This document shows positions 9,001 through 17,473 of a DNA stretch of 64,000 nucleotides, piece by piece (positions within the stretch are counted from its first letter, which is position 1; each line of letters opens with the position of its first letter). The translations under genes were made by a program, and so were the position numbers. Source of the DNA: Arenimonas metalli CF5-1 (GTDB lineage Bacteria; Pseudomonadota; Gammaproteobacteria; Xanthomonadales; Xanthomonadaceae); assembly GCF_000747155.1 (NCBI RefSeq), contig NZ_AVCK01000022.1:62001-126000 (forward strand), written 5' to 3'. The notes beneath the pieces were generated by a model, which saw nothing but the letters and a program-made list of their open reading frames with translations, ran no database searches and was not told where the DNA came from.

Positions 9001-9044
9001 CGAACCAGGTTCATTTTTTGTAGAGCAAAAATGAACCTGGTTCG
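9001..9044. terminator. paired palindromic repeat forming a bidirectional hairpin
   Basis: Two inverted copies of the GAACCWGGTTC repeat form perfect 18-base arms (9001-9018 and 9027-9044) around an 8-base loop. Each arm carries five T or A residues next to the loop. The element lies between the convergent GST (ends 8986) and M28 peptidase (ends 9054) genes, so it may act as a terminator in both directions. The absence of a T-tract after the stem argues for a repeat-derived barrier rather than a classic intrinsic terminator. Confidence 0.65.
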
Positions 9045-9053
9045 ATGGCGCGG

Positions 9054-10421
9054 TCAGTAGTTGCCGAAGCTGCCGGCGGCGCCGGGGAAGACGACGGGGC
9101 TTTCGGTGCCGTCCTTCGCCACCGCCGCCACGCCGAAGAAGTAGTTGTCGATCACCACGTTCTCGAGCGTGAGGTTGTCGACGTTGCCGGCCCAGCGGCT
9201 GTGGGTCCACTGCGGCTCGGTGGTGAGGCGCCAGTAGACCTTGTAGCCCGCCAGGTCCGGGGCCTGCGCGGCGGAGGGCTTGCTCCAGCGCAGCGTGGTG
9301 TTGGCGGTGACGGCGCCTTCGATCCTGACGTCGGCCGGCGGCGGCGGCGCCCAGGCCATGCCGGCGAGGCTGACGGCGTTGAGTGCGGTCAGCTTGGCGG
9401 CGTAATCGAAGTCGACGCCGTCGATGGTGTCGCCGTACACGCGGCCGTTCTCGGTGCGCAGGTCCTGGTGCTGGCGGTCGTAGTGCTCGTTGGTTTCCAT
9501 CACGCGCACGGCGGGGTAGCCGAGGTCGTTGAAGGGGCGGTGGTGGCCGCCGCGGGCGAAGCGGTCGAGGCGGTAGACCATCATCACGTCGAGGTTGGGC
9601 ACGTGGGTCGCCATGCGGTCGATGTAGCGCGCCAGGTTGCGGGTGGGCGAGTCCACTTCGCCGCCGGTGAAGCGGCGCAGGCGGGCTTCGTCGGCGGTTT
9701 CGGTGGCGCGCGTGCCTTCGGCGAAGACGCGGGCCGTGGTGTTGTCGACGACGCCGTTGATGCCGGCGCTGTTGCCGATCATGTCGTTGTTGAGCACGCC
9801 CTCGATGCGCCAGCCTTCGGCCTTGGCCTTCTCGGCGAGGAACTTGCCGCCGAACAGGCCCTGCTCCTCGCCCGACAGCGCGGCGTACACGATCGAGCCC
9901 GGGAACTTGTACTTGCTCAGCACGCGCGCGGCTTCCAGCGTGCCGGCCACGCCGGAGGCGTTGTCGTTGGCGCCGGGCGAATCCGACTCGGCATCCATCA
10001 CGTCGGTGACGCGCGAATCGATGTCGCCGCTCATGATCACGTAGCGGTTCGGGTCGGCATGGCCGCGCTGGATCGCGATCACGCTCACCACCTCGACCGG
10101 GCCCGGGATGCGCGGCTCGCCCTGCACGGTGCCGGTGACGTACTGCACCTCGAGGCAGCCGCCGCAGTCGCGCGAGATCCGCTCGAACTCGGCGTGGATC
10201 CACCGCGTGGCCGCACCGACGCCACGCTTCGGATCGGTCTGGCTCGACAGCGTGTGCCGCGTGCCGAACGACACCAGCTTGCGGATGTCCGCCTCGATGC
10301 GCGCCGGCGAGGGCGCCAGGCCGATCGCGTAAAGCTCCGGCTTCCCGGCCGGCGGCGGCGCCTCGGCGGCGTGCGCCGGCAGGGCCAGGGAAACAGCAAG
10401 GGCAATCAGCATCGGGCGCAT
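9054..10421 (-). CDS. M28 family secreted metallopeptidase
   Basis: A 455-residue protein with a signal peptide (MRPMLIALAVSLALPAHAAE) and an M28 aminopeptidase/carboxypeptidase-type domain. Candidate zinc and catalytic residues are in SGDIDSR, GANDNASG, SGEEQGLFGG, NNDMIGN and a late NEHYDRQH. The first ligand position, normally His in a GHxDS motif, is Asp here. A fibronectin-III-like stretch (RWSKPSAAQAPDLAGYKVYWR) follows near residues 370-440. The start was placed at 10421 because it begins the signal peptide; longer frames upstream have no coding character. It is probably periplasmic or secreted and cleaves N-terminal residues or small peptides; the substrate is unknown. Confidence 0.88.
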   Translation of the reverse strand: MRPMLIALAVSLALPAHAAEAPPPAGKPELYAIGLAPSPARIEADIRKLVSFGTRHTLSSQTDPKRGVGAATRWIHAEFERISRDCGGCLEVQYVTGTVQGEPRIPGPVEVVSVIAIQRGHADPNRYVIMSGDIDSRVTDVMDAESDSPGANDNASGVAGTLEAARVLSKYKFPGSIVYAALSGEEQGLFGGKFLAEKAKAEGWRIEGVLNNDMIGNSAGINGVVDNTTARVFAEGTRATETADEARLRRFTGGEVDSPTRNLARYIDRMATHVPNLDVMMVYRLDRFARGGHHRPFNDLGYPAVRVMETNEHYDRQHQDLRTENGRVYGDTIDGVDFDYAAKLTALNAVSLAGMAWAPPPPADVRIEGAVTANTTLRWSKPSAAQAPDLAGYKVYWRLTTEPQWTHSRWAGNVDNLTLENVVIDNYFFGVAAVAKDGTESPVVFPGAAGSFGNY

Positions 10422-10469
10422 GGAAACCTCCGGGAAAGCGGCGGACAGTAGCCTCCCCGCAGTGTGCAA

Positions 10470-10515
10470 CAAATGAACCAGGTTCATTTGTGAAGCGGTA
10501 CCTGGTTCATTTTCA
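10470..10515. repeat. palindromic repeat, one full copy and one partial copy
   Basis: The sequence AAATGAACCAGGTTCATTT is flanked by C and G at 10470-10490. A partial copy, ACCTGGTTCATTTT, follows at 10500-10513. The flank AAGCGGTACC(T/A)GGTTCA at 10493-10509 is repeated with one mismatch at 14631-14647. The pair lies between the divergent M28 peptidase and serine hydrolase genes. Confidence 0.85.
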
Positions 10516-10628
10516 TTGCCGATGAGACCGGGGCCGCAGCACCACTGGCCGGGGCGGGCCGGCGTCCTCCCACCGCCCGGGTCGGCGTTCATCCAAGGAC
10601 TTGCCGAGACGACGATGAGGTAGCGGAC

Positions 10629-12347
10629 ATGCGCCAGGCCCCAGGACTCCCGATCCTTCTCCTCCTGGTGCCGGGCCTCGCCCTGGCCCAGCCCGCGACG
10701 ATCCGGCCCGATGACCCGCGGCAGGCCGCGGTCGATGCCATCTTCAGCCAGTACGACCGCCGGGACAGCCCGGGCTGCAGCGTCGCAGTGGTCAAGGATG
10801 GCCAAGTGGTCCTGCAGAAGGACTACGGCATGGCGGACATCTCGCTGGGGGTGGCGCGCACGAGCGATACCAGCCATTGGCTGCCCTACTCGGAGGCCCG
10901 GGTGTTCGTGGCGCTGGCGGTGGCCCAGCTGGCGCGCGAGGGCAAGCTCGGCCTGGACGATCCCGTGCGCCGTTACGTGCCGGAGCTGCCGGAATACGCG
11001 GCGGCGGTTACCGTGCGGCAGCTGCTGCACCACGCCAGCGGGTTGGCCGACTACGGCGTGCTGGATGTCGCTTTCTCCCCGATGACGGGGCGCGTGTCGG
11101 AGGACGAATTCTTCCGCGTACTGCGGCGCTGGGGCCGGCTGGGCTTCGCGCCTGGCGCGGAGACGATGTACAGCAACACCGATTACGCGCTGCTCAAGAT
11201 CCTGGTCGAGCGGGTGTCGGGCGGCTCGCTGCAGGATTACGCGCAGGCCCGCTGGTTCGGCCCGCTGGGCATGGCCAGCACGCGCCTTGGCGCCAGCCAG
11301 GCCACGCGCCACCCCGGGCATGCCCTCTTCCACGAAGCGCCGGGCAACGGCAGTGGCCGCGTGCTGTCATATCGCTCCAGCCCGACCGGCGGCATCGCAG
11401 TCACCACCAGCCTGAACGACCTGGTCCGCTGGGAAGCCGCGCTGCGGGACCCGGCGCGGGGCCTGGGCGCCCTGCTGCAGTCACTCGAGGCAGGCGCGCC
11501 GCCGCTCGCCGACGGCGCGGCCCGGGAGGAGTTTTCCTTCGGCGTGTACCGCCGCACCTACCAGGGTATTCCGATGGTGGCGCACCGGGGCGTGGGTGGC
11601 TATGCCTATCTGGTGCAGAGGGCGGACCGGCCGCTGTCGGTGGTGACGCTGTGCAATTCGTATCCGGGCATGGACCGTTTTGGTTTCGAAGTGGCCGCGC
11701 TGTTCGCGTCTTCGCCCGGCCAGGCGAAGCCTCTTGCCACCGTGGACGCGCCGCCCCCGCCGGGGCCAGTGATTTCGATCCCTGACGCCGAGCTCCAGGC
11801 GTACGCGGGCAAATATCGCAACGGGAACCGCAGCTTCACCGCCGACATCCGGGTCGTCGAGGGCGCCCTGGAATTCAAGCCCCAGGGCGGCCAGCCCTTC
11901 GATCCGCTTCGGCCGGTGGGCGACGGCCGGTTCACCAACCAATTCGATGGCTCCACCTTCCTGATCACCTTCAAGCCCGGCGCGGACGGCATGGTCATGA
12001 GTGCCTGGGATGTCACCCGCAACGAGTCGGGCGGCGATGACCTCTTGCGGTGGACGCCGGCCACCTGGCCGACCGCCGACCGCGTGGCGGCTTATGCGGG
12101 CACCTACGTTGGCGAGGCGGTGGAGGGCACGCTGTACGTGAGGGTGGACGGCGAGCGCGTGCTGGTGGCGGGCCGCGGCCTGGCGGAGACCACGCTCGAG
12201 GCCATCGAGGCGGTCGATGAGTTCCGGGGGCCGGACGTCTACCACACCCGTTTCGAACGCGACGCCCGGGGGCGTGTCGTCGCGCTCGTGCTCGACGCGA
12301 CGCGGGTCAAGGGCATCCGCTACGTGCGAAGCGCCGCTGACCAGTGA
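10629..12347 (+). CDS. secreted beta-lactamase-family serine hydrolase with altered active site
   Basis: A 572-residue protein with a signal peptide (LPILLLLVPGLALAQ) and a class C beta-lactamase/DD-peptidase-like domain up to about residue 360, followed by a second beta-rich region of about 200 residues (VISIPDAELQAYAGKYRNG onward) typical of Pab87-like hydrolases. The YxN motif is kept at Y181-S182-N183, and HRGVGGY stands where the third motif falls. The SxxK nucleophile motif reads S88-E-A-R91, so the general-base Lys is Arg. It may be inactive, slow, or have another role. The gene is divergent from the M28 peptidase. Confidence 0.83.
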   Translation: MRQAPGLPILLLLVPGLALAQPATIRPDDPRQAAVDAIFSQYDRRDSPGCSVAVVKDGQVVLQKDYGMADISLGVARTSDTSHWLPYSEARVFVALAVAQLAREGKLGLDDPVRRYVPELPEYAAAVTVRQLLHHASGLADYGVLDVAFSPMTGRVSEDEFFRVLRRWGRLGFAPGAETMYSNTDYALLKILVERVSGGSLQDYAQARWFGPLGMASTRLGASQATRHPGHALFHEAPGNGSGRVLSYRSSPTGGIAVTTSLNDLVRWEAALRDPARGLGALLQSLEAGAPPLADGAAREEFSFGVYRRTYQGIPMVAHRGVGGYAYLVQRADRPLSVVTLCNSYPGMDRFGFEVAALFASSPGQAKPLATVDAPPPPGPVISIPDAELQAYAGKYRNGNRSFTADIRVVEGALEFKPQGGQPFDPLRPVGDGRFTNQFDGSTFLITFKPGADGMVMSAWDVTRNESGGDDLLRWTPATWPTADRVAAYAGTYVGEAVEGTLYVRVDGERVLVAGRGLAETTLEAIEAVDEFRGPDVYHTRFERDARGRVVALVLDATRVKGIRYVRSAADQ

Positions 12348-12394
12348 TCCGACGCGTCGCCATCGGGCAATGAACGAGGCCCATTGGGCCGCGG

Positions 12395-12415
12395 CAAATG
12401 AACCTGGTTCAATTG
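12395..12415. repeat. palindromic repeat copy
   Basis: AAATGAACCTGGTTCAATT, flanked by C and G, lies in the 128-base gap upstream of the catalase-like gene. Only one base breaks the symmetry. A second GGTTCA follows at 12415-12420. Confidence 0.82.
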
Positions 12416-12475
12416 GTTCACCTGCGGCCAACGGGGGGCGTGGCTGAATGGGACACCCGTTCCGCGAGGCCTGCC

Positions 12476-13537
12476 ATGTCCGAACCCCTGCCCCCTGCCC
12501 CGCCGCGCTGGCGGAACCTGCTGCCCTTCCTGGGTATCGCCGCCGTGGTCGGCGGGCTGGCCGCGGCGCTAGCCTGGACCGCCGGCTGGCTGACCCCTTC
12601 CCGGGTGACGGCACCGCGGCTGGTGGACACCATCGAGAACGGCAAGCCCTTCGCCGGGTTCCGGCGGGCGCATGCGCGCGGGGTGTGCGTGGCCGGTTAC
12701 TTCGAGCCCACGCCGGAGGGCGCGGGGCTGTCGAAGGCCCGGGTCTTCAGCCAGGCGCGCACGCCGGCGGTGGGCCGCATGTCCATCGGCGGCGGCGACC
12801 CGAACGGCCCGGAAGCCATGGCGCGCGTGCGCAGCCTGGCCCTGCAGCTCGACACCGACGACGGCCAACAGTGGCGGCTGGCGATGAACAGCTTCCCCTT
12901 TTTCGCGGTGTCCACGCCGCAGGCCTTCGCCGAGCAGATCCTGGCGTCGCGGCCGGACCCGGCCACGGGCAAGCCCGATCCGGCGAAGCAGCAGGCGTTT
13001 GCCCAGCGCCACCCCGAGATTGCCAACTTCATGGCCTGGGCGCAGTCAGCACCTTGGTCCAGCAGCTATGCGAGTACGGCCTACAACGGGGTGCATGCTT
13101 TCCGTTTCACCAATGCCGCGGGCGAGGCGCGCTACGTGCGCTGGTCCTTCGTGCCGCAGACGCCGTTCGAAGACTTCCCGGCGGAGCAGCGCCAGGCGGC
13201 CGAAGCCAGCTACCTCGCCGACGAGCTGGCCGCGCGGCTGGCGCGGGGCCCGGTGCGCTGGACGCTGGCGGTGACGCTGGCCGAGGCCGGCGATCCGATC
13301 GAGAACCCTTCGCAGCCCTGGCCGGAGGAGCGCCAGCGCGTGGCTGCCGGCACCTTCGTGCTCGAACGCGCCTACGCCGAGGCCGACGGCGACTGCCGCG
13401 ACATCAACTTCGACCCGACCCTCCTGCCCGACGGCATCGCCGCCTCGGGTGATCCGGTGCTGGCGGCGCGTTCCGCCGCGTACGCGGTGTCGTTCAACCG
13501 CCGCCAGCGCGAAGTGGCCCGCCAGGAGGCGCCGTGA
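12476..13537 (+). CDS. membrane-anchored catalase-family peroxidase
   Basis: A 353-residue protein with an N-terminal membrane helix (about residues 15-39, LLPFLGIAAVVGGLAAALAW) and a minimal catalase fold as in SrpA/KatA-like peroxidases. The distal His lies in RRAHARGVC, which matches the catalase RxxHAKG motif, and a C-terminal ARSAAY supplies the RxxxY heme ligand. Minimal catalases usually act as heme peroxidases. The ATG at 12476 was chosen because the upstream extension of the frame runs through the palindromic repeat. Its stop overlaps the cytochrome b561 start as TGATG, so the b561 may pass quinol electrons to this periplasmic peroxidase. The electron route is an inference from the pairing. 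Confidence 0.87.
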   Translation: MSEPLPPAPPRWRNLLPFLGIAAVVGGLAAALAWTAGWLTPSRVTAPRLVDTIENGKPFAGFRRAHARGVCVAGYFEPTPEGAGLSKARVFSQARTPAVGRMSIGGGDPNGPEAMARVRSLALQLDTDDGQQWRLAMNSFPFFAVSTPQAFAEQILASRPDPATGKPDPAKQQAFAQRHPEIANFMAWAQSAPWSSSYASTAYNGVHAFRFTNAAGEARYVRWSFVPQTPFEDFPAEQRQAAEASYLADELAARLARGPVRWTLAVTLAEAGDPIENPSQPWPEERQRVAAGTFVLERAYAEADGDCRDINFDPTLLPDGIAASGDPVLAARSAAYAVSFNRRQREVARQEAP

Positions 13538-14064
13538 TGACCCAGGCAACCTTCACCCGAACCGCCCGTTGGCTGCACTGGTCGATGGCAGCGATGATCC
13601 TGGCGATGATCTTCATCGGCGTCGCGATGGTGACTTCGCTCGAGCTCAGGCCGCTGCTGATCGACATCCACCGGCCGCTGGGCTTGTTGATCCTGCTGCT
13701 GGCCCTGCTGCGCCTTCGACATCGAAGCCGGAACCCGCCGCCACCGCTACCCGACGATCTGCCGCGCCTGCAAGCGCGCATCGCCGGCGCTTCGCACGTC
13801 GCGCTGTACGCGCTGATGGTCGCGATGCCGCTGCTGGGTTGGGCGATGTCGTCGGCCGGCGGCTACCCCGTGCCGCTGGCCTTCGGCTTCACGCTGCCTC
13901 CGCTGGCGCCGCAGGACCCCGCGCTCTACAGCGCACTGCGCGGTGCCCACGGCGTACTGGGCTACGCCTTCTTCGCGCTGGTGCTGGCGCACGTCGCCGG
14001 CGCCCTGCACCATGCCTGGGTCCGGCGCGACGGCGTGTTCGAAGCAATGACGGGAAAACGCTGA
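13537..14064 (+). CDS. cytochrome b561
   Basis: A 175-residue four-helix membrane cytochrome of the bacterial b561 family. The first helix contains RWLHWSMAAMILAMIFIG with the early heme-ligand His; further His residues occur in IHRPLG, ASHVALYALM and LAHVAGALHH, giving the ligands for two b hemes. The family moves electrons between quinol and periplasmic acceptors. The start overlaps the stop of the catalase-like gene (TGATG), with GTG at 13534 as an alternative. Such pairs recur in other proteobacteria, which supports a functional unit. Confidence 0.9.
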   Translation: MTQATFTRTARWLHWSMAAMILAMIFIGVAMVTSLELRPLLIDIHRPLGLLILLLALLRLRHRSRNPPPPLPDDLPRLQARIAGASHVALYALMVAMPLLGWAMSSAGGYPVPLAFGFTLPPLAPQDPALYSALRGAHGVLGYAFFALVLAHVAGALHHAWVRRDGVFEAMTGKR

Positions 14065-14103
14065 ATGGCTTAAGGTTCGCGAAAATCCTTCGCGAGCCGC
14101 TGC

Positions 14104-14631
14104 ATGCCTTCCGACCAGGTCCCGCTGCATCCCGGTGAAAGCCTGCACTGGCACCGGGGCCAGGCCACGTTCCATCGCGGTTACGACGCGGCCTTCGCAG
14201 TCAGCGACCAGGCGGCCTACCTGTATGTTCGCGGCCCCTGGCCACGACCGCGCTGGCGCCGCATTCCGCTGGCCGGCATCTCTGGCGTACGGGTATCGCC
14301 GGCGCGCTGGTGGCATGGCCCCGGCGACGCCCTCTTCTGGCTGCTCATGATGGGCGGCTTGGCGTGGATGACCGCCACGCGGTGGCCGCTGGACCGGGCG
14401 GGCGATGGGTGGGTCCTGCTGTTTGCCGCAGCGGGCATGGCGTGGCTGGCTCGAGGGCTCGCGCTTGCCCTGCCCGGTCGCACTCGCCTGGTGCTGATGT
14501 ACGACGGCAAGCGGCTGGCGCATACGTCCTACGCGGACACCTACGCCGACGAGAAGACCTACGACCGGGAGATGATGCTCGGCTTCGCCGAGGCACTGCG
14601 GACGCTCGGCGTGCCGGTGTCCCTGGAGTAA
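14104..14631 (+). CDS. hypothetical protein with two membrane helices
   Basis: A 175-residue protein of unknown function. It has a beta-rich N-terminus (ESLHWHRGQATFHRGYDAAFAVSDQAAYLYV), a basic segment (RPRWRRIPLAGISGVRV) that looks like a PH-like or GRAM-like strand pattern, two hydrophobic helices at about 78-92 and 100-125, and a soluble tail with TYADEKTYDREMMLGFAEAL. It starts 39 bases after cytochrome b561 and may be in the same transcript. No catalytic motif is visible. It ends 13 bases before the convergent regulator gene. Confidence 0.7.
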   Translation: MPSDQVPLHPGESLHWHRGQATFHRGYDAAFAVSDQAAYLYVRGPWPRPRWRRIPLAGISGVRVSPARWWHGPGDALFWLLMMGGLAWMTATRWPLDRAGDGWVLLFAAAGMAWLARGLALALPGRTRLVLMYDGKRLAHTSYADTYADEKTYDREMMLGFAEALRTLGVPVSLE

Positions 14632-14637
14632 AGCGGT

Positions 14638-14647
14638 ACCAGGTTCA
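14638..14647. repeat. half copy of the palindromic repeat at the crbR-like 3' end
   Basis: ACCAGGTTCA at 14638-14647 is one arm of the repeat and is preceded by AAGCGGT, the same flank as at 10493. Its TCA (14645-14647) is the complement of the regulator's TGA stop codon. Confidence 0.6.
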
Positions 14648-15295
14648 GGTCGGATCCACTGAAAGCTTGCCGGCCATCAGGACGGCCTGGGTGCGGTTGT
14701 TGGCGCCGAGCTTGCGCATGATCGCGGTCATGTGGGCTTTTACCGTGGCTTCGGAGACGCCGAGTGCGTGGGCGATCTGCTTGTTGAGCAGGCCGCTGCC
14801 GAGCATGCCCAGGACGCGGAATTGCTGGGGCGTGAGTTCGCGGATGCGGGCGGCGATGCTGGCTTCCTCGGGGGCGAGGCCGTCGCCCGTCTCGGCCTGG
14901 GGCGGCATCCACTGCCCGCCGTCGAGCACGGCGGAAATCGCTGCACGGATCGTGGCCGGGTCCGAAGACTTGGGGATGAAGCCCGCCGCACCGTGATCCA
15001 GCGCGCGCCGCACCACGCTGGCCTCCTCGCGCGCCGACACCACGATGATCGGCAGCTGCGGCTGGATGCCGCGCAGGTGCACCAGCGCGCTGAAGCCGTG
15101 CGCGCCCGGCATGTTCAGGTCCATCAGCAGCAGGTCGGCGTCGGGCCAGGCCTCCGCGCTGGTGAACAGCGCGTCGGCGCTGTCGGATTCCACCAGCCGC
15201 GCCGCCGGCAGCAGCTTCGCCACCGCGCCCTTCAGGGCTTCGCGGAACAGCGGATGGTCGTCGGCCACCAGGATGGTCGGGGTGGCCGCGTGCAT
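14645..15295 (-). CDS. crbR: CrbR-type LuxR/NarL response regulator
   Basis: A 216-residue DNA-binding regulator. The receiver domain has acidic D12-D13, phospho-acceptor D59 (LLLMDLNMPG) and the conserved Lys in FIPKSSDP. The C-terminal LuxR-type helix-turn-helix reads LTPQQFRVLGMLGSGLLNKQIAHALGV in part, ending in TVKAHMTAIMRKL. It starts one base after the acs stop on the same strand, so the two are almost certainly co-transcribed. This position and domain order match CrbR/ErdR, which activates acs when phosphorylated by the SSF-kinase encoded here at 4820. Its likely operator is the dyad at 17354-17369. The stop codon falls in a half repeat. Confidence 0.87.
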   Translation of the reverse strand: MHAATPTILVADDHPLFREALKGAVAKLLPAARLVESDSADALFTSAEAWPDADLLLMDLNMPGAHGFSALVHLRGIQPQLPIIVVSAREEASVVRRALDHGAAGFIPKSSDPATIRAAISAVLDGGQWMPPQAETGDGLAPEEASIAARIRELTPQQFRVLGMLGSGLLNKQIAHALGVSEATVKAHMTAIMRKLGANNRTQAVLMAGKLSVDPT

Positions 15296-15296
15296 C

Positions 15297-17258
15297 TCAG
15301 CGCCCTTGCCGTTCGTTGACCAGGCTGTCGACCACGCCCGGGTCCGCCAGCGTGGAGGTGTCGCCCAGGCCGGCGCGGTCGACGCCGTCGGGACCGGCCT
15401 CGGCGATCTTGCGCAGGATTCGCCGCATGATCTTGCCGCTGCGCGTCTTCGGCAGCCCCGGCGCCCACTGCAGCCAGTCCGGCGCCGCGATCGGGCCGAT
15501 ATCCTTGCGCACGTGCGCCACCAGCTCCTTGCGCAGCGCCTCGGTGGGCTCGATGCCCGCCTTCAGCGTCACGTAGGCGTAGATGCCCTGCCCCTTGATG
15601 TCGTGCGGCGCGCCGACCACGGCCGCCTCGGCCACGGCCGGATGACCGACCAGCGCACTCTCCACCTCCGCCGTGCCCATGCGGTGGCCCGAGACGTTGA
15701 TGACGTCGTCCACGCGCCCGGTGATCCAGTAATACCCGTCGGCATCGCGCCGGCAGCCATCGCCGGTGAAGTACGTGCCCGGGTAGGTCTTGAAGTAGGT
15801 GTCGATGAAGCGCTGGTGGTCGCCGTACACCGTGCGCATCTGCCCCGGCCAGGAATCGAGCAGCACCAGGTTGCCTTCGGTGGCGCCTTCGAGGCGCTTG
15901 CCCTCGGCATCCACCAGCGCCGGCTGCACGCCGAAGAAGGGCAGCGTGGCCGAGCCGGGCTTGGTGGCCACCGCACCTGGCAGCGGCGAAATAAGGATTC
16001 CGCCGGTTTCGGTCTGCCACCAGGTGTCCACGATCGGGCAGCGCTCGTCGCCCACCACGCGGTGGTACCACTCCCAGGCCTCGGGATTGATGGGCTCGCC
16101 GACGGTGCCGAGCAGGCGGATGGACTTCCGCGAACTGCGCTTCACCGGCGCGTCGCCCTCGCGCATCAGCGCACGGATCGCGGTAGGTGCCGTGTAGAAA
16201 ATGGTGACCTGGTGCTTGTCCACCGCCTCCCAGAAGCGGCCGGTATCGGGATAGCTGGGCACGCCTTCGAACATCACCGTGGTGGCGCCGTTCGCCAGCG
16301 GCCCGTACACGACGTAGCTGTGGCCGGTCACCCAGCCCACGTCCGCCGTGCACCAGAACACGTCGTCGTCCTTGAGGTCGAACACGCACTCATGCGTGTA
16401 GCTCGCCCAGGTGAGGTAGCCGCCAGTGGTGTGCAGCACGCCCTTCGGCTTGCCGGTGCTGCCCGAGGTGTAAAGGATGAACAGCGGGTCCTCGGCGTCC
16501 ATCGCGGGCGCGTCGTGGGTGGCCGGCTGCGACGACACCACCGCGTCGTACCAGCGGTCGCGCGGCATCTGCATCGGCACGCCGCCACCGGTGTGGCGCA
16601 CCACCAGCACGGTCTCCACGGTATTCGTGCCCGGCTTGCGCAGCGCCTCGTCCACGTTCGCCTTCAGCGGAATGGCCTTGCCGCCGCGCAGGCCTTCGTC
16701 GGCGGTGATCACGAGCTTGCTGGCGCAGTCGGCGATGCGGTTGGCGATCGAATCGGGCGAGAAGCCGCCGAACACCACCGAGTGGATGGCGCCGATGCGC
16801 GCGCAGGCCAGCATGGCGACGGCGGCTTCGGGAATCATCGGCAGGTACAGCGTGACGCGGTCGCCCTTCACCACGCCCAGCGCGGTGAGCGCATTCGCCA
16901 GCCGACACACGTCGGCGTGCAGTTCGCGGTAGCTGATACGGCGCGACGGCGTCTTCGGGTCGTCGGCTTCCCAGATGATCGCGGTCTTGTCGCCGCGCTC
17001 GGCCAGGTGCCGGTCGAGGCAGTTCACGCTGACGTTGAGCTGGCCGTCGGCGTACCAGCGGATGTGGAAATCCTCCAGCGCGAAGCTGGTGTCCTTGGCG
17101 CGCGTGTAGGGCTTGCTCCACTGCAGGCGGCGACCAACCTGGCTCCAGAAGGCCTCGGGGTCACGCAGCGAGTCGGCGTAGAGGCGGTCGTAGTCGGCGC
17201 GCTTGAGCGCGGCGGCGGCCTCGAAGCCGGCGGGAACGGGATGGATGCGGTCGGACAT
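15297..17258 (-). CDS. acs: acetyl-CoA synthetase
   Basis: A 653-residue AMP-forming ligase that converts acetate, ATP and CoA to acetyl-CoA. The length is that of the family. The P-loop is [12 protein letters not shown], followed by the A-motif WWQTETGG, and the C-terminal [11 protein letters not shown] carries Lys609, at the same number as the residue acetylated in Salmonella Acs to silence the enzyme. A GGAG ribosome site lies 5 bases before the ATG. It is followed directly by crbR and is divergent from the porin-symporter operon, so a shared CrbR-controlled promoter region is likely. Confidence 0.97.
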   Translation of the reverse strand: MSDRIHPVPAGFEAAAALKRADYDRLYADSLRDPEAFWSQVGRRLQWSKPYTRAKDTSFALEDFHIRWYADGQLNVSVNCLDRHLAERGDKTAIIWEADDPKTPSRRISYRELHADVCRLANALTALGVVKGDRVTLYLPMIPEAAVAMLACARIGAIHSVVFGGFSPDSIANRIADCASKLVITADEGLRGGKAIPLKANVDEALRKPGTNTVETVLVVRHTGGGVPMQMPRDRWYDAVVSSQPATHDAPAMDAEDPLFILYTSGSTGKPKGVLHTTGGYLTWASYTHECVFDLKDDDVFWCTADVGWVTGHSYVVYGPLANGATTVMFEGVPSYPDTGRFWEAVDKHQVTIFYTAPTAIRALMREGDAPVKRSSRKSIRLLGTVGEPINPEAWEWYHRVVGDERCPIVDTWWQTETGGILISPLPGAVATKPGSATLPFFGVQPALVDAEGKRLEGATEGNLVLLDSWPGQMRTVYGDHQRFIDTYFKTYPGTYFTGDGCRRDADGYYWITGRVDDVINVSGHRMGTAEVESALVGHPAVAEAAVVGAPHDIKGQGIYAYVTLKAGIEPTEALRKELVAHVRKDIGPIAAPDWLQWAPGLPKTRSGKIMRRILRKIAEAGPDGVDRAGLGDTSTLADPGVVDSLVNERQGR

Positions 17259-17301
17259 GGGGGCTCCTGCGGCCGGCGGCCGCGCGCTGCGTGTCTAAGG
17301 T

Positions 17302-17316
17302 TACCCGCGTCGGGTA
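17302..17316. promoter_or_regulatory. short dyad near the acs start
   Basis: TACCCG-CGT-CGGGTA is a perfect 6-base inverted repeat centred about 51 bases upstream of the acs ATG. A half site GTCTAA precedes it at 17293-17298. It could be an operator or part of the acs leader; the evidence is symmetry and position only. Confidence 0.35.
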
Positions 17317-17353
17317 CTTCCGGTCATTCTGGCGGCCCGTCCGTTCCGCCCAA

Positions 17354-17369
17354 TTAGACCATCGTCTAA
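17354..17369. promoter_or_regulatory. candidate CrbR operator in the acs/porin divergent promoter
   Basis: TTAGAC-CATC-GTCTAA is a perfect 6-base dyad with a 4-base spacer, lying near the middle of the 215-base gap between the divergent acs and porin genes (about 104 bases from one ATG and 113 from the other). NarL/LuxR-type regulators bind dyads of this size, and this gap should be the target of the adjacent regulator. A half site, GTCTAA, is at 17293-17298. Assigning it to CrbR is an inference. Confidence 0.6.
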
Positions 17370-17473
17370 GTAAGCCTTTCCTCTTCGACCAATGGGTAAT
17401 GGTCGCGCCCGCCAAGCGGTCACAGACTCGGCCCGCCATCGTGGCCAACGGTCCGAATTCCGGGAGGGGAAGG

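Noticed and set aside
12398-12475. N-terminal extension of the catalase-like protein (MNLVQLVHL...)
   Set aside because: The extension reads through the palindromic repeat and has no ribosome site; ATG 12476 gives a natural N-terminus before the membrane helix.
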